Assembly (NCBI GenBank): GCA_016872875.1
Contig: VGYW01000314.1
Span: 1 to 9,972 of the forward strand
Length of the DNA: 9,972 nt
Reading direction: 5' to 3'
From: Planctomycetota bacterium
GTDB lineage: Bacteria; Planctomycetota; PUPC01; DSUN01
The position numbers were made by a program, and so were the translations under genes. Shown here in pieces: positions 5,857 to 9,972 of this stretch (position 1 is the first letter of the stretch; every line of letters starts with the position of its first letter). Under the pieces are notes generated by a model. That model saw nothing but the letters and a program-made list of their open reading frames with translations, made no database searches and was not told the origin of the DNA.

Positions 5857-6846
5857 ATGGGAGCGCAGGAGCCAGCCTTGGGCGGGAGGGCGCGGGCGTC
5901 GCTGCCACTGGCAGCGAAGATGCTCGTCGGCTACGCCCTGCTGCTCGCGGCCCAGCGGGCGGTGGACGCGGCGGATGGGCGGCTCTTCGATCTCTTCTCA
6001 GGCCTGCCGTGGCACAAGGACCTTGCGGCAGAGGCGGTCGCCCCCTACGTGGCCTACGCGGCCATTGTGGTGGCGGGCATCGCGGGCGTGGCCCTGCGCC
6101 AGCGGTGGGGCCTCGTGCTCTTCGCTCTCTCCTGGGGCGCGGACTACCTCATCTCGCTTGGGGTTCGCCTGCCCTTGTTCTTCGGGCGGTCCGCTGACCT
6201 GGACGGCCCGCCCGGGCTCCGCTTGGGGGTGCTCGCCCACCTCGTGGTGGTGAACGGGCTGTTCGCGGCGTTCGCAATCGCCTACGCTGCGAGTGCGGCA
6301 TTGAGGCGGGCGGTGCTGGGGAGCGGCGCGCCTGCGATGCAATGGGCGCCCCAGCCGCCGCCGCCCGCGCGGCTGCCGCTGGCCGCGAAGCTCCTCGCGG
6401 TCCAGAAGACGGTCGGGAACGCCGCGGCCATCGTCTTCTGGGTGCAGAAGCTGCCGATGTTTGCCGACACGTACGGCTCCCCTGGCATGCGGTCCCCGCT
6501 GTCGTTCCTGTCGCTCCTCGACCAGTTGCCGTATGCGCGTCCGGCGGCGAGCATCCTGGTGGCCCTGGCGGGGATTGTGGGGGCGGCCATGCTGTTCCTG
6601 CGGCGCCACTGGGGCCTGTGGCTCCTCATCGGGGCTGGCTGCATTCAGGCCCTGCCCAACCTGGGCTACTGGCTCGCGCTGCCGGAGATGGCCAGGGGCT
6701 TCGGGCACGAGAGGCTGCTCTCCTTCCGCGTCCACTGGGACATGGTGATCGGCATCGCCCTCATCCTCGCCCACCTGGCCTTCGAGATTGCGTATCTGTG
6801 CGACACGACGGTGCGCGAGGCGATGGTAACCGAGGGGGATGAATGA
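5857..6846 (+). CDS. polytopic membrane protein with an internal duplication, function unknown
   Basis: This 329-residue protein has about eight hydrophobic segments (near 18-35, 62-80, 84-103, 123-148, 176-196, 230-248, 252-272, 294-314). The two halves resemble each other: ASLPLAAKMLVGYA matches ARLPLAAKLLAVQK (about 14 and 171), GIAGVALRQRWGLVLFALSW matches GIVGAAMLFLRRHWGLWLLI (about 74 and 239), and the closing AFAIAYAASAALRRAV matches AFEIAYLCDTTVREAM. It is therefore a fused tandem of a four-helix unit joined by a Pro-rich linker (about 163-172). I recognise no catalytic or transport motif. ATG 5857 has GAGGGG 6 nt upstream and lies 9 nt after the preceding stop, closing the four-gene operon. 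A fragment like its C-terminal tail occurs at 6913-6987. Confidence 0.85.
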   Translation: MGAQEPALGGRARASLPLAAKMLVGYALLLAAQRAVDAADGRLFDLFSGLPWHKDLAAEAVAPYVAYAAIVVAGIAGVALRQRWGLVLFALSWGADYLISLGVRLPLFFGRSADLDGPPGLRLGVLAHLVVVNGLFAAFAIAYAASAALRRAVLGSGAPAMQWAPQPPPPARLPLAAKLLAVQKTVGNAAAIVFWVQKLPMFADTYGSPGMRSPLSFLSLLDQLPYARPAASILVALAGIVGAAMLFLRRHWGLWLLIGAGCIQALPNLGYWLALPEMARGFGHERLLSFRVHWDMVIGIALILAHLAFEIAYLCDTTVREAMVTEGDE

Positions 6847-6877
6847 GGGGGCCACCTGGCCCAGGCGAGCCCCTCAT
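6843..6877 (+). terminator. compound hairpin at the end of the membrane protein gene
   Basis: ATGAGGGG (6843-6850) pairs with CCCCTCAT (6870-6877), and an overlapping inner hairpin GGGCCA-CC-TGGCCC spans 6849-6862. The structure overlaps the stop codon. No T-run follows, so it is only a candidate terminator for the 5104-6846 operon. Confidence 0.4.
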
Positions 6878-6885
6878 CCCCCTTC

Positions 6886-6912
6886 AATCGTCCTCGTCCC
6901 TCGTCCTCGTCC
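6886..6912. repeat. TCGTCC low-complexity run (single arm)
   Basis: A run of TCGTCC/TCGTCCC words sits between the membrane protein gene and the tail fragment that follows. It has the texture of one arm of the microsatellite hairpins in this window, but no complementary GGACGA arm is present. It may be a half element left after a deletion. Confidence 0.5.
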
Positions 6913-6987
6913 TTCAGGGTGTTCGTGATCGGCTACATGGCCGACAAGAGCGTGCGCGCGGCGATGACGGTGGAGGGGGAGGAGTGA
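6913..6987 (+). pseudogene. remnant of a paralogue of the upstream membrane protein (C-terminal tail only)
   Basis: The frame reads FRVFVIGYMADKSVRAAM followed by TVEGEE and a TGA stop at 6985-6987. It parallels the upstream protein's C-terminus AFEIAYLCDTTVREAM followed by VTEGDE, sharing the I-Y-D-VR-AM spacing, an acidic last few residues and the stop position. Only about 22 residues remain, and upstream the frame runs into the TCGTCC repeat. The simplest reading is that a second gene of the same family was deleted down to its 3' end. Separately, positions 6847-7341 contain no intact gene: they hold this remnant and repeats. Confidence 0.6.
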
Positions 6988-6999
6988 GAGACCGAGCGG

Positions 7000-7112
7000 T
7001 CCAATCCTCAATACCCAATACTCAATCCTCAATGACCGAGCAAGGGCGTTGAGGCGTTGCCTGGTCTTCCACTTGGTCATTGAGGATTGGATGTTGAGTA
7101 TTGAGTATTGGA
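7000..7112. repeat. CAATACT/CAATCCT-type microsatellite hairpin
   Basis: Two 38-nt arms, 7000-7037 and 7075-7112, are complementary at about 33 of 38 positions and enclose a 37-nt spacer. The left arm is made of near-tandem 7-base words (CAATCCT, CAATACC, CAATACT), and the right arm of their complements. The plan is the same as in the GGATGAAT hairpins, but the repeat word is different. Confidence 0.85.
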
Positions 7113-7148
7113 CTTTCGGTGCCCCACGCACATGAGCCTGTGAACAAA

Positions 7149-7235
7149 TGACACGGACCCACACGGACGGACACGGACACACGCCTGTCGCCGAGGAATC
7201 TGCCCGTCCGTGCTTGTCCGTGGGCGTCCGTGTGA
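7149..7235. repeat. ACACGGAC-type microsatellite hairpin
   Basis: The left arm (7149-7183) is made of ACACGGAC/ACGGACGG words. The right arm (7203-7235) carries their complements (GTCCGTG, CCGTCCGTG). About 25 of 33 positions can pair, around a spacer of about 20 nt. It is a third hairpin of the same plan with yet another word, about 36 nt after the CAATACT hairpin. Confidence 0.8.
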
Positions 7236-7291
7236 TTCCTTCACGACCTCACATGCGCGCAGGAGGCGCTCTGGCCACGGCCTTCCGCCAA

Positions 7292-7320
7292 TTGACTCCC
7301 CGCCCCCTTCCCGGTATGCT
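7292..7320 (+). promoter_or_regulatory. sigma70-type promoter for kdsC
   Basis: TTGACT (7292-7297) and TATGCT (7315-7320) have the optimal 17-base spacing. Transcription would start near 7327, only about 15 nt before the kdsC start, just ahead of its ribosome site. Confidence 0.75.
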
Positions 7321-7341
7321 TTGCTGTCGAAGGAGGCGAGC

Positions 7342-7851
7342 GTGGGCATCGAGAGCGTGCGGGCGGTCATCTGCGACGTGGACGGGGTGCTGACCGACGG
7401 GAGCATCCTGCTCGCGGACGACGGCACGGAGCTCAAGCAGTTCAACGCGCACGACGGCGCGGGCATCCACCTCCTCGTGCAGGCGGGGTTCCAGGTGGCG
7501 TTCCTGACGGGGCGCGACTCGGCCGCGGTGAGCCGACGGGCCAGGGAGCTCGGCGTCCAACACGTCCGCCAGGGCGCCGCCGACAAGGTGCCCGTCTACC
7601 AGGAGCTCCTCGTGGCGATGGGGTTGACGGACGCCGAGGTCTGCTACGTTGGCGACGACCTGCCCGACCTGCCGCCGATGCTTCGTTCGGGCTACTCGGC
7701 GGCGCCGGCCGACGCCCGCGAGGAGGTGCGCGCCGCCGCCCGCTATGTGACCCACGCCCCCGGCGGCCGGGGCGCCGTCCGCGAGGTCATCGAGCGCATC
7801 CTCAAGGCCCAGGGCAAATGGGCCGACATCCTGAGCCGCTACTGCTCCTGA
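7342..7851 (+). CDS. kdsC: 3-deoxy-D-manno-octulosonate 8-phosphate phosphatase
   Basis: KdsC dephosphorylates KDO 8-phosphate to KDO, the sugar that links lipid A to the LPS core, in the cytoplasm. The 169-residue product has typical length for this HAD-superfamily type (subclass C0, no cap). HAD motif I is CDVDGVLTDG (11-20) with nucleophile Asp12 and Asp14; the family segment is FNAHDGAGI (34-42); motif II is LTGRDS (Thr56), motif III Lys82, and motif IV VGDDLPDL (103-110). GTG 7342 is the start: a perfect AGGAGG (7331-7336) is 5 nt upstream and the promoter at 7292-7320 rules out the longer open frame back to 7210. It is followed after 127 nt by an LptC/LptA-like gene, the same kdsC-lptC-lptA order known from E. 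coli, so both genes serve LPS assembly. Confidence 0.96.
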   Translation: MGIESVRAVICDVDGVLTDGSILLADDGTELKQFNAHDGAGIHLLVQAGFQVAFLTGRDSAAVSRRARELGVQHVRQGAADKVPVYQELLVAMGLTDAEVCYVGDDLPDLPPMLRSGYSAAPADAREEVRAAARYVTHAPGGRGAVREVIERILKAQGKWADILSRYCS

Positions 7852-7876
7852 CGCGGCCCCTGGCCGCAGCCAAAGG

Positions 7877-7953
7877 GGATGATTGGATGGGTGGATGAAT
7901 GGATGAATGAAAGACCCCCTTTCTCTCACATCCATCCACCCATCCAATCATCC
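7877..7953. repeat. GGATGAAT-type microsatellite hairpin, copy 2
   Basis: The left arm begins GGATGATTGGATGGGTGGAT (7877) and the right arm ends ATCCACCCATCCAATCATCC (7953). The outer 25 bases pair at 24 positions. It starts 25 nt after the kdsC stop and ends 25 nt before the next gene. It belongs to the same family as the hairpins at 581-663 and 9411-9488. Confidence 0.9.
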
Positions 7954-7978
7954 ATAGGTTCTGGCGGAAGACGAAGCA

Positions 7979-9415
7979 ATGGCCCGATCTCATAGTCTCC
8001 TGGCTCTGCTGGTTCTCGCCGCCGCCGCGTTGCGCGCCGGCGAGGGGCCGAAGGAGCACACCAAGACCAAGGCGCCCGCCGACAAGGCCAAGGAGATCGA
8101 AGTCCCCTTCTACGACCCCGACACGGGCGAGCTCCTCTGGAAGGTGCGCGCACGAGAGGTCACCACGGACCCCGCCGACCCAGGCATCCTGAACGGCGCC
8201 GACGTGGAGCTCATCGGCTACAGCAAGGGCAAGACCCGCACCATCACCGCCAGGAAGGGCAAGGTGAGCACCCAGTCGCGCGACGTCGCGCTCCGGGAAA
8301 ACGTGGTGATCAACCTCCCGGATGAGGGGCCCACCCGCGTGGAGACCGACGATCTGTACTGGGACAACAAGAACCGGACGGCCTCGACGAAGGGGCCGGT
8401 GAAGATCACCCGGCCCGACATGGTGCTCACGGGGATGGGGATGCGGCTCTGGCTCGCCCTGGTGCGAGGCGAGGACGACCAACGGCAGCGCACCGCGCTC
8501 CTGGTTGTCGAGCGGCAGGTGCGCTCCGAGCTCTTGCCGGGCGCGGGCGCCGCGCTCCTCGATGGCGGCGGACGCGGCGGGGACGAGCCGATCGTCGTGA
8601 CCTGCGACGGGCCGCTCCTCGTCTCGCGCGCCGAGCTCCGCGCCGTCTACCGCAACAGCGTCCGAGCCAGCCAGGGCAAGCAATCCCTCACCTGCGACGT
8701 CCTCACGGTCGAGGCCCGCGCGGTCCCAGGCGAGAAGGGCAAGGTCACCTTCGAGTCCGGCCTGGCCACCGGCAACGTGCGCGTGGACGACGCCCAGGCG
8801 GTCGCCGTGGGCGACTCGGCGGCCTGGAGCCGCGAGCGCGGCTCCATGACCCTCACCGGCCGCCCGGCGGAGGTCCGCTGGGACAACGGCAACCGCATCG
8901 TCGCCGGCCTCGTCCAGCGCAGCGGCGACGGCGCCGAAATCCTCTGCTCCGCCACCCCCGAACACCCCCGCGACGTCTACCTCCTCGCACACACCGTCGA
9001 GAGCGCCGCCCAGCCCGCCGAGAAGCGCGAGCCGGGCGAGCTCGGCAGCGCCGACGTCGCCGACTGGCCGGCCCTCTGCACCGCACTCGACAAGCAGGCC
9101 GCCGCGAAAGACCCCAGCCCCGGCAAGCGGCTCATGGACCTCTTGCCCCCGGACGCCCAGGCCGCCGTCCGCGCCGCCGCCAAGGGCACCACCCTCGGCC
9201 AGAAGCGCAAGGCCGAGCTCGCCACCGCCATCAACGGCGTGCTCAGGAGGCCTGACTTCTATCGCGAGGCCGATTTCAAGGGCGTGGTGCTCCCAGCCGA
9301 GGCCCAGGAGCTCCTCAAGCCCGGCGCGAAGGCGCTCAGCGAGGCCCAGGCGCGCAAGCTCAACCGCGCCCTCCTCGGCGTTGCCTTCCCAGGCCACCTC
9401 GCCAAGCCGCGATGA
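7979..9415 (+). CDS. LPS-assembly LptC/LptA-like (OstA-fold) periplasmic protein with a C-terminal extension
   Basis: The 478-residue protein starts with a signal peptide (MARSHSLLALLVLAAAALRA, likely cleaved near residue 20), so it acts outside the inner membrane; there is no lipobox. Residues about 42-155 resemble LptC: FYDPDTGELLWKVRAREV, GADVELIG, KGKVSTQSRDVALRENVVIN, ETDDLYWDNKNRTASTKGPV, MVLTGMGM. Residues about 203-325 resemble an LptA/OstA beta-jellyroll: VTCDGPLLV, LTCDVLTVEA, ATGNVRVDDAQAVAVGDSAA, MTLTGRPAEVRWDNGNRI. Both would help carry LPS across the periplasm, which fits kdsC upstream. Residues about 360-478 are helical and not part of either family. A normal LptC is near 190 residues and LptA near 185, so this looks like a fusion plus an extension. 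ATG 7979 has GGAAG 8 nt upstream. The stop lies in a hairpin repeat. Confidence 0.82.
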   Translation: MARSHSLLALLVLAAAALRAGEGPKEHTKTKAPADKAKEIEVPFYDPDTGELLWKVRAREVTTDPADPGILNGADVELIGYSKGKTRTITARKGKVSTQSRDVALRENVVINLPDEGPTRVETDDLYWDNKNRTASTKGPVKITRPDMVLTGMGMRLWLALVRGEDDQRQRTALLVVERQVRSELLPGAGAALLDGGGRGGDEPIVVTCDGPLLVSRAELRAVYRNSVRASQGKQSLTCDVLTVEARAVPGEKGKVTFESGLATGNVRVDDAQAVAVGDSAAWSRERGSMTLTGRPAEVRWDNGNRIVAGLVQRSGDGAEILCSATPEHPRDVYLLAHTVESAAQPAEKREPGELGSADVADWPALCTALDKQAAAKDPSPGKRLMDLLPPDAQAAVRAAAKGTTLGQKRKAELATAINGVLRRPDFYREADFKGVVLPAEAQELLKPGAKALSEAQARKLNRALLGVAFPGHLAKPR

Positions 9416-9488
9416 ATGGATGAATGGATGGGTGGATGGGTGTCAGACATTCATCCATTCATCCAATCATCCAATCATCCAATCATCC
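9411..9488. repeat. GGATGAAT-type microsatellite hairpin, copy 3
   Basis: The left arm (9411-9444) is made of GATGAATG and GATGGGTG words, and the right arm (9448-9488) of CATTCATC and CAATCATC words, with almost no spacer. The TGA stop of the lptC/A-like gene (9413-9415) is part of the first word. The right arm contains three successive copies of an 8-base CCAATCAT word, suggesting slippage expansion. Confidence 0.88.
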
Positions 9489-9548
9489 CGTTTCGTTGCG
9501 GGCACAGACCGTGTTGAGGCCTCCCCCCTTCCTCAAGGGCAACTCCCA

Positions 9549-9605
9549 ATGGAGATCGAAGCCTATTCCTTCGGCCGCATCGTGGTCGGCGGCCAGGCTC
9601 ACGTG
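9549..9605 (+). pseudogene. truncated start of an Mth938-like (DUF498 family) gene
   Basis: ATG 9549, with AAGGG 9 nt upstream, opens MEIEAYSFGRIVVGGQAH, which matches the N-terminal signature of the Mth938-like/NDUFAF3-type family (xIxSYSFGxIVxDGxxY). Homology then stops. The continuation reads through a GCGGCATC palindrome and becomes Arg/Cys-rich without family features, where an intact member would run for about 120 residues. The frame stays open to 9779 but no longer looks like a protein. It appears to be cut off by repeat DNA or by the IS end that follows. Confidence 0.55.
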
Positions 9606-9622
9606 GGCGAGGAATGTGGAGT

Positions 9623-9641
9623 GCGGCATCGCAGATGCCGC
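9623..9641. repeat. GCGGCATC-GCA-GATGCCGC palindrome
   Basis: This perfect 8-bp stem with a 3-nt loop lies inside a GTGGAGTGCGG...CCGCTTTGG context. It sits at the point where the Mth938-like homology ends. From memory this context resembles a dispersed palindromic repeat of planctomycete-like genomes; only one copy is visible here. Confidence 0.6.
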
Positions 9642-9646
9642 TTTGG

Positions 9647-9678
9647 TTGCCAGCGGAGCGAGAGAAACTGGCTATACT
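9647..9678 (+). promoter_or_regulatory. weak promoter candidate before the IS end
   Basis: TTGCCA (9647-9652) and TATACT (9673-9678) have good hexamers but a 20-base spacing, longer than usual. It points right, into the 3' end of the minus-strand transposase, and could be the promoter of a gene displaced by the insertion. Confidence 0.25.
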
Positions 9679-9709
9679 GCCGCCTCAGGGGGAGGGTGCG
9701 TGTAATCTC

Positions 9710-9972
9710 CTACGGTGCTGAGGTGAGGGGGTGGGCATCCCAGAAGCGGTCCCAGGAGCCGTCGGTGGAAGCGAGGTGAGCAACGACCTGGAGGGTTTGC
9801 TCGGCACCTGGGAGGCTCCAGAACTTTTCGGTCCCCTTGACTCGCTTGCCGAGTTGTTTGACGGTGCTCTCGATGATGCTGGAGCCGGTGGGCCAGCCGT
9901 GCTGGCGGAAGATGGGGTATTGGAGTCCGGCTCGATTGGTGCGGAAGTAGGCGAGGTCGGTGGCAAGGATGC
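9710..9972 (-). CDS. ISKra4-like transposase, C-terminal part (5' end beyond window)
   Basis: Read on the minus strand from the right edge, an open frame of 86 residues ends at TAG (9712-9710). It reads LAYFRTNRAGLQYPIFRQHG, WPTGSSIIESTVKQLGKRVK, GTEKFWSLPGAEQTLQVVAH and ends GSWDRFWDAHPLTSAP. The YPIFRQHGWPTGSSIIE-KQ-RVKG-FW layout is the C-terminal catalytic region of ISKra4-type DDE transposases. The Glu of GSSIIES is the likely third catalytic acidic residue. There is no start codon inside the window, so the gene continues to the right. The IS left end should lie just below 9710, perhaps near GGGTGCGTGTAATCTCC (9694-9710), but a terminal inverted repeat cannot be confirmed from one end. 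It is the only minus-strand gene in the window. Confidence 0.72.
   Translation of the reverse strand, partial: ILATDLAYFRTNRAGLQYPIFRQHGWPTGSSIIESTVKQLGKRVKGTEKFWSLPGAEQTLQVVAHLASTDGSWDRFWDAHPLTSAP

Noticed and set aside
6843..7052. 69-codon open frame overlapping the membrane protein stop
   Set aside because: It runs through a hairpin, the TCGTCC run and the CAATACT hairpin in a frame different from the tail remnant, with no protein-like features.
7210..7341. Longer N-terminus for KdsC from an ATG at 7210
   Set aside because: The added 44 codons translate the ACACGGAC hairpin and the promoter; the GTG at 7342 has a perfect AGGAGG and matches the family start.
7802..9397. 531-codon minus-strand open frame opposite the lptC/A-like gene
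   Set aside because: Low-complexity Ala/Gly/Leu/Glu-rich composition typical of an antisense shadow; it also translates the microsatellite hairpin.
9685..9966. 93-codon minus-strand frame rich in Ser/Pro at the right edge
   Set aside because: The alternative minus frame ending at 9710 encodes a recognisable ISKra4-like transposase C-terminus, so this frame is its shadow.

Overview
The window is GC-rich bacterial chromosome with ordinary sigma70-type promoters, and almost every gene is on the + strand. Lipopolysaccharide genes (kdsC and an LptC/LptA-like gene) mean a Gram-negative envelope. The alpha2-type glycyl-tRNA synthetase, GatC, a FabZ-like dehydratase with an unusual N-terminus, a uroporphyrinogen-decarboxylase paralogue, DUF2283, and intergenic regions packed with dispersed palindromes and microsatellite-like hairpins together suggest Planctomycetota or a close relative, probably from a metagenome. 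The taxon is inferred from style; no marker in the window proves it.

Layout. 1-295: palindromic repeats, then a promoter. 296-2343: gatC, a FabZ-like dehydratase and a UroD-family protein. 2344-2783: a branched palindrome and a tandem array of eight 42-bp hairpin units, reaching almost to a small two-helix membrane protein (2784-3053) that ends at a clear hairpin terminator. 3110-4778: promoter, a roughly 290-nt leader filled with nested inverted repeats, then glyS. 4779-5103: a nested palindromic block whose right edge runs into the -35 box of the next promoter. 5104-6846: a compact likely operon of two paralogous small proteins flanking a DUF2283 protein, then an eight-helix membrane protein built from two similar halves. 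6847-7291: a hairpin, a low-complexity run, a fragment resembling the tail of that membrane protein, and two large microsatellite hairpins with different motifs. 7292-9415: promoter, kdsC, a GGATGAAT-type hairpin, and a secreted LptC/LptA-like protein with an unusual helical C-terminal extension. 9416-9972: another GGATGAAT hairpin, the truncated start of an Mth938-like gene, a short palindrome, and the C-terminal end of an ISKra4-like transposase on the minus strand.

The conserved genes serve translation (gatC, glyS), fatty acid or lipid metabolism (FabZ-like) and outer-membrane LPS assembly (kdsC, lptC/A-like). The most unusual content lies between genes: at least three hairpin families share one architecture, two diverging low-complexity arms around a short spacer, but use different repeat words. 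The GGATGAAT family occurs three times, each just after a stop codon, and in two cases it contains the stop. The four-gene cassette at 5104-6846 is the best candidate for an undescribed protein system.
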